Program-made: the position numbers and the translations under genes
In this document: positions 50,641 to 63,587 of the stretch, one piece after another
Layout of the letters: each line of letters starts with the position of its first letter
Position numbering within the stretch: the stretch's first letter is position 1
The notes under the pieces: generated by a model
The model's input: the letters and a program-made list of their open reading frames with translations, nothing else
Databases searched by the model: none
Told to the model about the DNA's origin: nothing
Assembly (NCBI GenBank): GCA_034766995.1
Contig: CM068314.1
Span: forward strand, 18,590,201 to 18,654,200
DNA: 64,000 bases
Reading direction: 5' to 3'
Origin: Acanthacorydalis orientalis
Lineage: Eukaryota > Arthropoda > Insecta > Megaloptera > Corydalidae

Positions 50641-51620
50641 AATTCTGTATAAAAGATTATTTACCATCGAAATATAACTATATTATCTTTACAGAAAGAA
50701 CATCTGCTTATGAATGATTATTAAATATTCTTATAGAAGGAATTGTGCGTTCTTTATTATCAGGTTAAAAGATTTCCTGTACGATACCATAAAATAATAA
50801 ACACGGAATTTTATTAAAATAATATCTTAAATATAAATTTTATATTTTATTTTAGTCTTTTTTCAAACGTATTCATCACAATGGTAACATACATTGTAGA
50901 TTAAAAATATGTTTACGTCAAATTTTTATAAATGAACCGTTTATAATGGCTCATTTAAACCGAACAGCTTTATTCAAAATACATATTCCATAGTCTAAAT
51001 TAAACATAAACTAACACGCCATTTCAGTTATAATTAGTAATTAATCATTGAAATGTTGTCATTTACAGGTTGACTATTCACTATAATTTTAAATAATTAA
51101 TAATAAAACTATGTAATATTACCTCTTTCATAGATTAATTATTTATGTCAAAAGCTATTTTCAACTACTACTATCAGTAAAATTGGAAATCAATTTACAG
51201 TAAATGTCAATAATTAGTATATAATACTTATGGAATTTTAGCTAATTATATTGATTATTTAGTATTATTAAAATTTACTGCTTCCTGTTTATAAATTTTA
51301 GTAGATAATAAAAATTAATATTTTTATTATCACAAAAGTAAAATATACTTTTAACATATAATTTATTAAAATTATGATTTTTTTATAATATATATTTTTT
51401 ATAATTAATTAACAAAATGTATACTAAACACACGCATAGAATTTCCAAAACGAAATGAAACCAGAAAATACTAAAATAAAACATAATAAATGTCTACATT
51501 TATGACAAGTACTTAAACTTTATAGTATATACACAGTACATAGCTAGACTCAATTGATATTATGTAAATATTAATAATAATAGTTAATCAAATCTTAAAT
51601 GAAACAAATATACAAAAAAT
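50641..51620. other. AT-rich spacer
   Basis: No feature recognised. Confidence 0.5.
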
Positions 51621-51960
51621 CATATATCGCCCTCATTCTGACTACGCACTCGTCCGAATTCAAAAAATTACCTACATAACTCTATTCAATCATCTTTACA
51701 TGCATATAGGTTCCCCAATAGGGGCCCAAGTTGTGAATTAATGACACACGATGTGACAAAAATAGTCTCTTATTTATACTGGTTTGCCTCCTTGACAATG
51801 TCACAAATATACATTTTGTTTTGATTGATTGTACTATTATACGTAAATTATGAAGTTATATGATGCTGCAACAGTTTGACAAACTGTCACATTAAATTAA
51901 ATCGTTACGCTGCTTCAGCCGCAGTTTAGAACGAGATGTTAGAGTAAGTGAAATATTTTA
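51620..51960. other. Complex island 21
   Basis: Contains the short hairpin GGTTCCCCAATAGGGGCCC near 51709-51727, and ACAGTTTGACAAACTGT (8-bp arms, one-base centre) at 51871-51887. ACGCTGCTTCAGCCGCAG follows near 51907. No open frame. Confidence 0.3.
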
Positions 51961-52080
51961 TTAAAATATATACATTATCGCAACTTATTACTGCTTTATA
52001 ATATTAAATCTTCTGGATGATATCTTTGATTTAAAATCGAAGTGATTTAGGGTTAATTATATTAAAGAAGTATGTGCGTG

Positions 52081-52173
<93 letters not shown>

Positions 52174-52368
52174 GGTTCTAGAGGAACTTGGAAATTAATT
52201 CACAATTTACATTATCTAAAAATCATCTTTTTACAATAAAATATAAATAGAAGAAGACTATATTTCCACACCTTTTTTAAATTACTATAAATAATTTATT
52301 TGTACTAATCTTTAAAATATATGTAATTATCAAAGAACTATTTTTACACAGAGCAATGCTCTTTTTAC

Positions 52369-52399
<31 letters not shown>

Positions 52400-53158
52400 A
52401 TTTAGTATATATAAAACCATATTTGTTTATTGTCTATAAAATAATAAATTCATAAACATTTTTTAAATTATCTACTTCTATACTCGTTCATTCGTTTTTA
52501 TATATTGTACATGATTATTTCACAAAATAATTTTTCACTCCCTCATAAACCACATTTTTTTAGATCAAAAATGTTCAACAATGAATTACTCTCTATTTCG
52601 AATCGTTACTTATGCGCATTTAAAATGCGAAAAATTCATCCAATAGAATATTGAAAAATACTATTTTTCTTACCTTAAATCAAAAAAATTGTATTTTGTG
52701 ACTGAATGAAAAATTCATTTCTGAAAGTGATTTAGTTTCAATAACAAAAACTATACTGCGGTCCATGTTTTTTATAAGAAAATATGAAAAAGCATGTATG
52801 GATCAAAGGTTAAATGATATATCTCACGTAGAGTCTAGTTACATTACTTTTTGTCTGTCCTTAGAGGTAACTAAAAAATAAACGAAAGATCACCGGTATA
52901 AGTGCTCACCTCTGTAATACTATTAACCTTTTTTACAATGGAAGAGAATTCAGATTATTGTCATTGGAGTGAAAAATGTCTCTTAAAACGAATGAATTAT
53001 TTAGCTCGACGTCGCAGGATATAGACGGTTACGAATAGGTTGAAGATTGAAAATTCGCTGACTTTGTAAAAAAAGTATTCGTAGAAAAATGCAGTAAAAA
53101 AAATCATAAATTGATAACCAAAATGCAAAATTAATAACGTAGAAGTATATATATAGGT
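51961..53158. other. AT-rich spacer with AT arrays
   Basis: Arrays at 52082-52171 and 52374-52399; nothing else recognised. Confidence 0.5.
52082..52171. repeat. (AT)n microsatellite
   Basis: About 90 bp of AT with one TACATA step near its left end. Confidence 0.97.
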
Positions 53159-53357
53159 TGATTTAATTTAGGCTTCCACATGAAAGTATTAAGAAAAATC
53201 ACAAAAATAGAAAAAATCATGTTATTTTTTATTTAGTACTTTAGTTCAATTCAATACTAAAATACAATTGAATTAAAATATTTTAAAAAAATAACATGAT
53301 TTTTATAATTTTTGAGAATTTTTTTAATACTTTCACGTCGAAGCCTAAACTGAATGT
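53159..53357. mobile_element. Palindromic MITE, copy 2
   Basis: A 199-bp fold-back element. Left sequence TTTAGGCTTCCACATGAAAG and the reverse complement of the right side, TTTAGGCTTCGACGTGAAAG, match at 18 of 20 positions. Complementarity continues inward (AATCATGTTATTTTTT is mirrored) to the loop CAATACTAAAATAC. The loop and flanking arms are the same as in copy 1 at 22102-22303. This copy is less diverged between its arms, so it is probably younger. The right end runs straight into an AT array. Confidence 0.88.
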
Positions 53358-53370
53358 ATATGTATATGTG

Positions 53371-53449
<79 letters not shown>
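53358..53449. repeat. (AT)n microsatellite
   Basis: TATG/TGTATG steps, then about 70 bp of pure AT, directly attached to the right end of MITE copy 2. Confidence 0.97.
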
Positions 53450-53451
<2 letters not shown>

Positions 53452-53858
53452 TGCCCATAATACAAATTCAGCATGCAGATTACAAATTGTGTAAATCTAC
53501 AAAACTTAAATATTAAGTCGGTAGGAAATTAATTGCAGTTTTTGTTATTAATTTAGTGGTCACAAACCTCAACTATTTTTCTTCCAATCTAATATAATAC
53601 AAATGTATTTTGACAATTGTCCACGACAATAATCAATAGAATGGAAGATATAAATGTAAACAATTATAACTATAACATAAGAAATTAAATAAAAACAAAA
53701 TAAAATTAAATAAAAAGCAAAATAAATTAATGATTTTTATCAAAACTACTGACATTATTTCAACTATTTAGAATTTAATTTCAATTCATAATATAACAGT
53801 CATCTGTGTATAAATTTACATGACTAAATAAATAAAAATATGTAGCCGATTTATATAA

Positions 53859-53915
<57 letters not shown>

Positions 53916-54884
53916 TACATATATATATGAAATATGGATTGCAAGTACAATGTATAAAATATTCTACAGTGAATGTGATATTAAAACGAAGTCGAAAACA
54001 AAACGTACATGATACAAAAACAAATCTACGCAAACAATATACTGAAAACATTCATTTTCATATTAAGTCCATACTGGTTACTAATATTTTGTATTGCGAC
54101 TACAGCACGTTATGTATTGTGAAGACATAAAAATGAAACGAGTTTTCTATAAGGATCGTTTATACTTTAAATATCTTAGAATGTAACATTTTTATGAGAA
54201 ATACCTGCGAAAATTTTCTGCTTCTCGAAAAGTTTTCACATTACTATAAATCAGTTATCTGCGGTGGCTTTCGCTAAAGAGCTATCAGAGAATTTAATAA
54301 AGATGACATAGAATATGTGATAGATTTACATTATCGTGTTTTTTAACAATAAACTTGTAAAATATAAATATCGATAGATAATCGTTATTTAATGTGTATG
54401 AAAAAATATAGTTTTAGAGACTTATTTATGACTTGATTTTTGTTTAATAATATGTAATTGTATGAAAGGTTGTAAGATGTGCGTTTAGAAAAGACGATAT
54501 AAATTTCAAATAAAAAAAAACACAGAAAATTTAATAATTATACTGTCAAATTATACTATGTATTTTGCAGAATAAAAATATAATTGAAACCTATAATATA
54601 AAATAACAGCCCATATTTCTTCGTGAATGTTTTTATTTAATTCTTAAATAAATGATTTTTCATGTATTCCATAAAAGAGAAAAACATTTTGAAAAACAAT
54701 TTCAGAAAACTTCAGTTTTCAAATATTTTTTAAATATTTTAATTAATTTCCGATTAGTTAAAATTAACTACCTTAGATAGAAATGCAAATATTTAAATAA
54801 AAACTTTTGCGACGTTTCATAAACATTTATATATTTTAAAAATATAAATATACATTAATACCGTTCATTGATTTCGCTTTTTTT
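53450..54884. other. AT-rich spacer
   Basis: One AT run at 53862-53911. The 67-codon frame at 53927-54130 has no recognisable motif. Confidence 0.5.
53862..53928. repeat. (AT)n microsatellite
   Basis: AT run of about 50 bp followed by GCATACAT and a further short AT run. Confidence 0.95.
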
Positions 54885-55216
54885 TTATAATTATTTGGAA
54901 CCACCATTGCTCCATACGTTTCTTAACAGTACCCACACTAAAAGCATCGTTTAGTTTACGATCAGTTTCTGTTGGTTTACAAACAGTTTTGAATTCATAC
55001 AAAAAAATGCTCTTATTTTTCTGCCATCTTCAATTCAATAGCGCAATTTGTAGCAAAATTAGTAATAAAACTAAAGTCGATATTGCCAAAACACTGACCG
55101 GGAAATGCACTTTAAAATGATATTAACATGAACACGATGAAACGACACTTTCATTAACAAAAATTAAAGTTAGAATTCAGAAAACAAAAACCGTAATTAT
55201 TTTGCTGTCAACCTAA
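54885..55216 (-). mobile_element. Mariner element C, copy 1 (5' fragment)
   Basis: Read on the minus strand, the sequence starts TTAGGTTGACAGCAAAATAA and is flanked by TA (55217-55218). It runs about 330 bp through the 5' untranslated part and the first codons of a mariner transposase gene (a MAEK-like start, then many stops), and ends without a right terminal repeat. It aligns along most of its length with the left half of the copy at 57707-58294; for example both share AACGATGCTTTTNGTGTGGGT. It is 3'-truncated. Confidence 0.85.
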
Positions 55217-55369
55217 TACATTCCAAATAATTGCTGTTTTGCAAAAAATATGTCTCTTTTTAGATATAAGTTAATATTGGCTCAATTTGAAAGAGACTTA
55301 ATTATGAATCACTCCCATTTTATTCATTATTGTATACATATATACACCTACTTTACATACATACATTTT

Positions 55370-55406
55370 ATATATATATATATATATACCTACCTTACAG
55401 ATATAC

Positions 55407-55436
<30 letters not shown>
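55370..55436. repeat. Split (AT)n microsatellite
   Basis: Two AT runs separated by CCTACCTTACAGATATACAT. Confidence 0.93.
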
Positions 55437-55440
<4 letters not shown>

Positions 55441-55557
55441 TTTAAATTATTTTGTATATATAAAATTTAATGTATATATAAAAAATAAAAATGAATTCTA
55501 AAAGGCTAGATACAAATTCATGACTTGTTAATAACGTAATGTTCTAGAATATAAACC

Positions 55558-55558
<1 letters not shown>

Positions 55559-55591
<33 letters not shown>

Positions 55592-55611
55592 TTGTGTGTG
55601 TGTGTGTGTGT
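55559..55611. repeat. Compound (AT)n-(TG)n microsatellite
   Basis: Two AT runs followed by nine TG units. Confidence 0.95.
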
Positions 55612-57169
55612 ACTGCAAGTTTTCAAACAAATACATAAAAATATATTTATACAAAACATTATATACCGTAATCATATATTTACCTCGGAACTACATTTCA
55701 TAAATTGAAATCAGTACAAATGCATTCGAGAACAATAAGAATAGTTTAATAAACATTTAGAATAAGTTGTAAACATTTACATTGGAACGAGGAAAAAAAC
55801 ATTGTAAAAATTAAATCATTGAGGTCGTCGATTTATTTTTAGATCAATCTAAATACTTAACATAAAAATAATATGATTGAATAAATTAATTTATTATAAA
55901 AACGTTTTTATGTTCGTATATAAAAGTTTTAAATTGAATCGCTTATACAAAAAAAAACTCTATCGTTAAAAAATAGTTTTCAGTTTACCTATTTTTGTGT
56001 TGTGCTTGTTTATAAATTACATGTGATTTGTATAATGTCTGTAGTTTCAACGCTTTGCTGGGATTTTTACAATCACGCCGATTTTTTTAAATCTTCATCA
56101 GAGTGCTTTTCATTCTTACTCAAATATAAAACAGTTTATAAACGCAACACGGTTTAAAAATAAAACTGATGAATTTGCGTTACTGAAACTACATAGGTAT
56201 TTTGGTAAGTTAAATATAGTTAAACATATTTATTATAGTTGTTTCAATATATATCATTCTTCTATTTAAATTATGCTGAGAAATAAACGCGAAAAACCCT
56301 TTTTTTATCGATACAGTTTTTATCTTTGTCGTTCTTACTCATACATTAATAAATATAAATATATACAGAAAAAGAGAAAGTATATATATTATCTGTTCTA
56401 TAAGCCTAAACTACTTTACTGAAAAAATATATACATTCCTGATAAGAAAAAGCCATGGCTTCTAAAACGAGAAAAATCGTAATACGATGCCATATGACAA
56501 GAAAAAATTTTTAACAGGGAACGAACTATCTACAACATAGTATACGATGAAAACTGCCCGAGGCTTTTTCATGTGTCAACGTTTTACACCTAATCTTATC
56601 GACATCGTCATTTTGAAAATTTAGATTTACACCAAATTCACTTATTCAAACTGCGTCTGCGTTTATATTTCGCCTACAGCTAAAAGTTATCAGACGCAGA
56701 TATTAAATATCGAATAAGCGTCAAATAGGTATTTTTTCACAATTCATATTTTACCCTACCTAATAATACCAATATGAAAAAGAATAAATGTTATTTTTAT
56801 AAAGGAATTATATGTGGACGGAAAACATAATGTAAAGATTTCAAATGTTTATTTCGTTTTATATCTGTTGAAAATATTATTATTATTCGAATAATGAATG
56901 AACGAAATAATGTTTAATTTCTCTTCATATATTATCAATCGTATTTTTGTAAAATATTGTTCAATAAATGTATACCATAGTACAGTTAATAAATATTCAT
57001 TTAAGCTAATATGTGAATACACGTCACAATTTCATTAAATAATTAAAAATACGGTTCAAGTATTTAAATTATTATTGAAAAAAATTACTATACTAAAAGA
57101 AACATCAATAGTACAACAGATAATTTTTGATTAATCGTTTATTTAAACAATCTAAAACCAATTACTCAT

Positions 57170-57175
<6 letters not shown>

Positions 57176-57227
<52 letters not shown>
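57176..57227. repeat. (AT)n microsatellite
   Basis: Pure AT run of about 52 bp. Confidence 0.96.
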
Positions 57228-57233
<6 letters not shown>

Positions 57234-57706
57234 AGAACATAATGTTTGATGGTCATATTAATAAGGATAATAATATAATAGATTTAACATTGTAGTTAAT
57301 AAATTCAATTATTATTATTTTTTCGACTTTAAATTACTATTTATATGCAAATAGTTGACTTATGAATGAATACCCCTCTAGTTTTTTTGTTTAAAAAAAA
57401 ATTATTTAGATATCATTTTAATCCAGCATATTTTATGAACTTGGACTGCAATTAACGTTCATTTGTATTTTTCCGTCTGTTGAATTATAAGAAAAAACTC
57501 ATTTGCATAAGTATTTATTAATTATAATTTAATGATATATAGGATTAATGTGTTAATTACCAAAACTGTTTACAAAAAAAAAATAGAATGAATTATGAAT
57601 AAATAAGACATATTATTTTAATAGTGAATTGCATTTTAAGTTATTTTACAGTAAATGTAAAGTTTTTTTGTCTCAATGAAAATGTTTGAATAATACTATG
57701 AATATA

Positions 57707-58294
57707 TTAGGTTGATAGAAAAATAAATGCGGTTTTTGTTTTCTTGATTCTAACCTTAATGTTTTTTCAATGAAAGTGTCATTTCATCGTATTCATGTTA
57801 ATATTATTTTAAAGTGCATTTTTCGGTCTGTAGTTTAGTAATATCGACTTTGGTTTTATTATTAATTTTGCTTCAAATTGAAGATGGAAAAGAAGCAAAT
57901 AAAAGCAATTTTTTGTAAGAGTTAAAAAGGGTGGTAAAGTATCAGAAACTGCTCGAAATCTAAACGATGCTTTTGGTGTGGGTATTGTTAAGGAACGTAA
58001 GGTGCACTGTGGTCCCAAAAATTTAGTGTTGTGGACGAGAGCCTTCAAGAGGAAGAAGGTCGCGGGCATCCTTCAGTTCATAACGACCAACTGAATGCGT
58101 TAGTTGAATCGAAAAACACACAACAATTCGAGACGTTGCACAAAAGGTAGAGGCATTAGTTATCCAACAGTTCTAGATCACTAAACACGTAGAAAAACGA
58201 TTAACACTACACAAACAGATAGGAAAATCAAAAATTCTATAAATTTGTATGAATTTGAAGGTCATACACCGCAATTATTTTTCTACCAACCTAA
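57707..58294 (+). mobile_element. Mariner element C, copy 2 (internally deleted, both ends intact)
   Basis: A 588-bp element with well-preserved ends. The left end TTAGGTTGATAGAAAAATAA and the reverse complement of the right end TTAGGTTGGTAGAAAAATAA differ at one of 20 positions and continue into AATGCGG / TTGCGG. TA flanks both sides (57705-57706 and 58295-58296). The catalytic middle of the gene is deleted. A copy with intact ends and no enzyme is the form that can be mobilised by a relative's transposase and become a MITE. Confidence 0.9.
57884..58256 (+). pseudogene. Mariner transposase remnant (element C, copy 2)
   Basis: A start codon opens MEKKQIKAIF, followed by frameshifted pieces of the mariner DNA-binding domain. 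The recognisable part is DESLQEEEGRGHPSVHNDQ then LNALVESK, which matches the D-E-S-L-E-D-E-E-x-x-G-R-P-S linker of mariner transposases. The catalytic triad region is absent, and the right portion jumps directly to a short 3' end. Several stops and frame changes. Confidence 0.8.
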
Positions 58295-59780
58295 TACAAC
58301 AACAAAAAATATTAAATTGTATATAAATAAATTTCAAGAATTAAGAGATGCAAGATTTTCTCAATCAACAATTTTATATTTTAGTTTTTATTTTATTAAA
58401 TCTATTTTTACTCATTTTAAATCTCCTTTATTTACGAATCTATCAATTTTCTGTACTAATTAAACAAATTAACACCAGTTCTTTTTTCCAACGTACAAAC
58501 TTTTTTTATATAAAGTGAATTTGCATTTAACTTTCATGACTAACAGAATTTACATGAATTTATACATATAATATTATTAATAGAAACATGATGAATGCAA
58601 ATTCAGAATTAATGGGAATTCCGATGAACGTATCCATTATGTTTTGTCTACTAGCGTTGAAAAATAAATTAACGCAAGATTATTAAATAAATTGACAGAT
58701 TAAAATACCAAATTTCTAATCAGTCGATTTTTTAAACTTAAGTGAGTTTTATTTCCTAAATGAAATGTTAATGAAAAATTTCTTAAAATGAAAAAATATA
58801 TAATAGGAAACATATAAATTTACTGCTATAAAATAAATCAATAAAATTTTTATTGATGGATAAAAAATAATAAACACTGAATATTTCATTTGCTTTATAA
58901 AGATAAAGTAACTATATCAGATGGAGTGACAATTATAAAATTCTACTTATTTTCCTACAGATTTTAGATTTAAAAATACTCCGTATGTAATACAAATCAA
59001 AATATTCACAATACCAACGAGTTACTGTTACTAATTGCTTGTTTCTTTTGGAACATATTAAAAAGTTTAACTCAAAATTCAATTTCGGAAAATAATAAAA
59101 TTGGATAGTAATTCTGATATGATTCATTTACACTACCATAAAGATAACAAAATATTTACATATTATTTTCGTTTTTTTAAAAAAAATTTCCTATTTAATT
59201 GAATTTCGATATTTTCATTTAATAATCAAAGTTCTTTATTCCATTATTTCTACACAGTTTATAATACTGAATGAAATTATTTGATAACTATGTTACTAGA
59301 CAGTTTCTCATTTTCATTTCATATTTTCATTAATATCTTCTATAGTTCTATTATACTGAAATATGTATAAAAAATACATTTTACGATTAACTTCGCCATT
59401 AAATGAAATATAACCATTAAAACTTTTTAAGTACTTAACCAAAACGAACGAAATAGTTATTTATAAAAAAATATGTTATACGCAGGATATACTGAGAAAT
59501 ATTTCAATATGTATCAACTAATCCATGAAAAAGGTGTAATCTATAAATAACACTCGTTTAAATCAAACATTTTATTACGATATTAAATGAAAGAATCGAA
59601 ATCTATAAATTATAAACGTATACCTATACTATAAAATTTTCAAATAAATAGAAAAAAATGTATTTGAATGGAAAAACAATTTTGTTTTATGAGAGATGGA
59701 TACGAAATAAATAACTTTATAAGATCAGCATTTATAATTGAAAAGATAAATGATTATTGGTCAAATACGATACGCAAAAC
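58295..59780. other. AT-rich desert
   Basis: No gene or element recognised. Confidence 0.5.
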
Positions 59781-60300
59781 CGTAGGTATTTAACATATTG
59801 TCAGATAAGTACTGTAAACAATAATGCGATTAGAATCAATACGAAAATCATGCATAGAAAATGTTCCCAAATCCATTTGATACCTAAGACCAATCAAGTG
59901 AATCGATGTATGTAATGCTGATCACACATAATCCCTTTACATAATTTCACGGCTCAACCATTGTCATCGCATGAAGTATTCAAGGAGGGTGAGAGGGTCG
60001 ATATAGATGAATGACGCACAGCGTACAAAACCATCACTAGAACCGCATGCGTACGCCCCCATACATTGTACTACTCCTGGCTATCCATTGCATTCACTCA
60101 AAAGCAGCATATGCTATTTATTTCAAACCCTAGTCATTAACTCCGACTAAATATTACTTTAATTTTATACACAAATTGGAGTTGACAGCTCCCCGAATAT
60201 ATCTCCATTATAATAAGATTTATTTAAAATGCGCCGACGTAATCAATAGTTTAGATTTGAACGAACACAATCTTAAGATCAACATTTATACTTACTCGAA
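59780..60300. other. Complex island 22
   Basis: About 500 bp, most complex at 59940-60120, with AACCGCATGCGTACGCCCCC near 60042-60061 and AGGAGGGTGAGAGGGTCGAT near 59983-60002. No frame and no element match. Candidate conserved noncoding DNA. Confidence 0.33.
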
Positions 60301-60550
60301 GCTAATTACAGTAGGGATTTCATTTAATTAATTGATAGTCATTTTTCAACAACGAAATTATCTCGAATTACAACTAGATACATGTTAATATTGCACGTAT
60401 TTGTTTTTGTCTCTTATATACAGACTACAGAAACGTGTAAATTGAATCATTCATTAAATATATTTTGAAAATATACACTATTAAAATATAAATTATCTTT
60501 AACAGATAAATTCATGAGCAGTTTTATAAAATTAGATAAATCACACTTCA

Positions 60551-60554
<4 letters not shown>

Positions 60555-60601
<47 letters not shown>
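60555..60601. repeat. (AT)n microsatellite
   Basis: Pure AT run of about 47 bp. Confidence 0.96.
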
Positions 60602-60605
<4 letters not shown>

Positions 60606-62907
60606 AGAAATAAAGTGCACCATATGCAGTCTTAACGAAAACGAAACAATAGAACGAATCTGTTAACGTTGCTCTCAATAAAAGCCTTTCAGATTGTTCT
60701 ACTTTGAAAGTAATAAAATGAAGATAGAGCCGATTAGTGTGCTGTTGAGTGACTTAAATAAGAAAAAGTACAATAAACACGAAGAATTTTATATACAACT
60801 GTTTAAATTGTTTTTCAATGTTTTAGTGTTGTTATTTAAGAAATATATTCATAAAAATGTACGCAGCGTTCATAATTCTTAATCATATTAAATAAATTAA
60901 TTAAAAATTATCTTTCTTCAATGTAATATATTTTCAATAAAAAGTTTAAATTGGAATATTTCAGAAAATGTAGCTGTTTTTTAATAACACTTGGAGTAAT
61001 AATCAATGGCGCAAGATTAGACATAAAATCTGGTATTATGGTTTAGAAAAGTATTCTATTTAAAAGGTACAAATTTTTTCAATCAATCCGTATTGTTGCT
61101 AAATTACGGTCTTGTAACATCTTGCCATATTTTGGACCAATTTTTCAGCAAATTCATTATTTATTGTAACTCATTCTGTCTTTTGAACTCAAATCGGATG
61201 GTCAATTTTACTGATTTTTCTTCCATATTTTATAAAATAGCAAACATTTTCTATCGAATACAATTCAATACCAGCGTAGTGTCATTCATCGTTAGTACTA
61301 CATTTTCATCTTTAAACGGACTAAGAATTGACTTCAATGTCTGGCACGTTATCAGTTTATGATACCCAATTTTATTTGTGTTCGATCTACTTATTTGAAC
61401 AATTCGAAAAACAATTACGATATATTTTTACAATTTCAGTTTACAATACATTTCGATTTCCAGCAAAGGGAAGTAAAAGGTCTAACTCCTTACAAGTGAA
61501 CGTTCTATAATAATAAAACTTCCACAAGGATTTTACAGTGAGGCCTACAAAATGTTTTCATTTTTAATAATATATTATTTGAATAAGAAAAGAAGGACTC
61601 AGATAAAAATTAAATCACTCTATTTATCTTGTTAATTTGTCTTCGGCTAATTCAAATACTTTTTGATGTATTTTGAAGATAAGATGTTTCATGTTTCAAA
61701 GAAAGTCATGTAATAATACCGCACAAAACCACAATTACAAACTTCCAAATACTAATTATAAGGGTTTAATGGCTTTATACGTTTAGCTCTATAAGATTAA
61801 ATAGTTGAAATATTAGTAGTCGATTCTATAGAAACTAATACAACTATTTCCTTAAAAAAACCAAATAATTTACACTTATTCTCAATAAAACTATAATTAG
61901 TTAAATATAAATCATATGCAATAATATTCATTTACTAATTTACATACAAATTAACATTTTTTTTTGAACAATATTAATAATAATACAATAATTTATTTTT
62001 TCCCATTTATAAAGGACAATGATGTGTAATTACTTTTTACAACTGTATAGTAAATATTTAAGGAATTTTTTTTAAAAAAATTAAGAAATATGTTATTATT
62101 TTTTTAGTAAAATAATTTTATAAAAGAATAAAATATAAATAAATGCATGTAATTTTTTAATTGTCTCTTGAATATTGTTTTGAACTTCGAATACAATACA
62201 AGAATAACAACAATAAATAACTGGTTTTATTTAAATACTATATAAAGTTTAAAAAATATTATGTTAATATTTAGTTCGTAAACTTTCTTACATTCACATA
62301 TAATGAACTAGTTTATGAATATAATACAACATCAACTACTCGAAATAAAAACATTAACGCTTGTTTTAGATCAATCTACAAATGAAATTGTTATTTTTTC
62401 CTCGCATTGATTGATATATAGGTCATGGAACTTTAAAAACCTTTGGATATTGAGTCTATTGCTCGTTAATATGTGTTCGAAGTTCAAAGGAAGTGTTGAA
62501 AAGGCGGTTTTTGCGTGCGTATGTTTTTTTTTTTTTGTTTTGAATGTGCTATTGATCACTTTAATTAATGTTTGACAGGAAATACGAATTGTCGTTTACT
62601 GTTCCCGACAGAAGAATGGGATATTTTTGAATGGCATTCAATATTAATAAGTACAAGGACACATTTTACTCATTTTGTATTATATTTGACATTTTAATTA
62701 TTTATTTTTTTAGTCACGTATTAGTATTTTATTCAATATTTAATTAATATGTTAATTAAACATATCGCAAACTGTTTGAAAAACATTCATTAAAACAAAT
62801 GGATTTGGAAAAAATACTCTGCCATACAAGTTTTTGTATGAAATACAGAATAATGTATATGTTTAGAAATAAACTTTCATTTATTGTTTTATATATTATT
62901 ATCTCTC

Positions 62908-62910
<3 letters not shown>

Positions 62911-62948
<38 letters not shown>
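62911..62948. repeat. (AT)n microsatellite
   Basis: Pure AT run of about 38 bp, about 20 bp before the piggyBac-like candidate. Confidence 0.95.
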
Positions 62949-62951
<3 letters not shown>

Positions 62952-62969
62952 GTACGTAATATTTCTTAA

Positions 62970-63587
62970 TTAACCCATCAGCACCCAATGACGTGCTAAT
63001 ACAAACGTATCAAACTGGCCAAATTCACCACTGACTTGCGGGCATGTCATGCTCCTTTAACTTACACAGGTTTTGACGTAGCATTCAGTTTAGCCTTGAA
63101 AAGTGATTGGAATATTATATCCTCTAGAATTAATGGGTGGAGATAGGTTAAGTTTTTTTTTACGTTTTACGTACGACTACTACTATAAAAAATGCAAATT
63201 CACATAATCATACTCCATGTATATTAATAAAAAATAATTATGAACGTTTTTCATCTCTTCTATTATTTAATTTTTAAACAAATATTTAATCCGGTTTTTA
63301 AACCAGTTCAATACACACAATGTTTTTTTTCAGTTAAAATTTCATTAACATTTAAAAACACTTACCTACGAAATTATATTTTTTAGCCATATGTACTTTT
63401 TCAACGATTAAATAGGAAAATCTGTGTAAAGCACGTAATCTTCGGACCTTTATAACGTTCACAGACTGTGACGTTGCATATATATGAAGGGTCAATGTGT
63501 TGGTCATTGAATTTTATCCTAAATATATCCTACTGGTGCAACGGGGTAGAGCAATTCTACACATGTGGCACGTCAGCCATCCTTTAA
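62970..63587. mobile_element. Possible piggyBac-like nonautonomous element
   Basis: The left side begins TTAACCCATCAGCACCCAAT and then GACGTGC. The reverse complement of the right side begins TTAAAGGATGGCTGACGTGCC. Both therefore start with TTAA, the piggyBac target, and share TGACGTGC, but at different distances from the end (15 versus 8 bases). The interior is more complex than its surroundings, for example GGGCATGTCATGCTCC near 63040. There is no coding remnant. Weak call. Confidence 0.28.

Larger units (their letters stand above)
55217..57704. other. AT-rich desert with AT arrays
   Basis: Arrays at 55370-55436, 55559-55611 and 57176-57227. A slightly more complex patch lies at 56440-56720. 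No gene recognised. Confidence 0.5.
60301..62965. other. AT-rich desert
   Basis: AT runs at 60555-60601 and 62911-62948. Frames at 60694-60882, 61093-61362 and 61328-61510 were examined and not accepted as genes. Nothing else recognised. Confidence 0.5.

Noticed and set aside
60694..60882. 62-codon frame after an acceptor-like CCTTTCAG, a possible small exon
   Set aside because: Composition is K/F/L/N-rich as expected by chance in A/T DNA; no partner exon, donor site or motif was recognised.
61093..61510. Two overlapping frames of 60-89 codons, and fairly protein-like pieces on the minus strand
   Set aside because: No recognisable family in any frame and frequent stops on the minus strand. 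It could be an unrecognised repeat, but nothing supports a call.
63540..63575. TGGTGCAACGGGGTAGAGC as a tRNA A-box
   Set aside because: Partial match only; no B-box downstream and no cloverleaf apparent.
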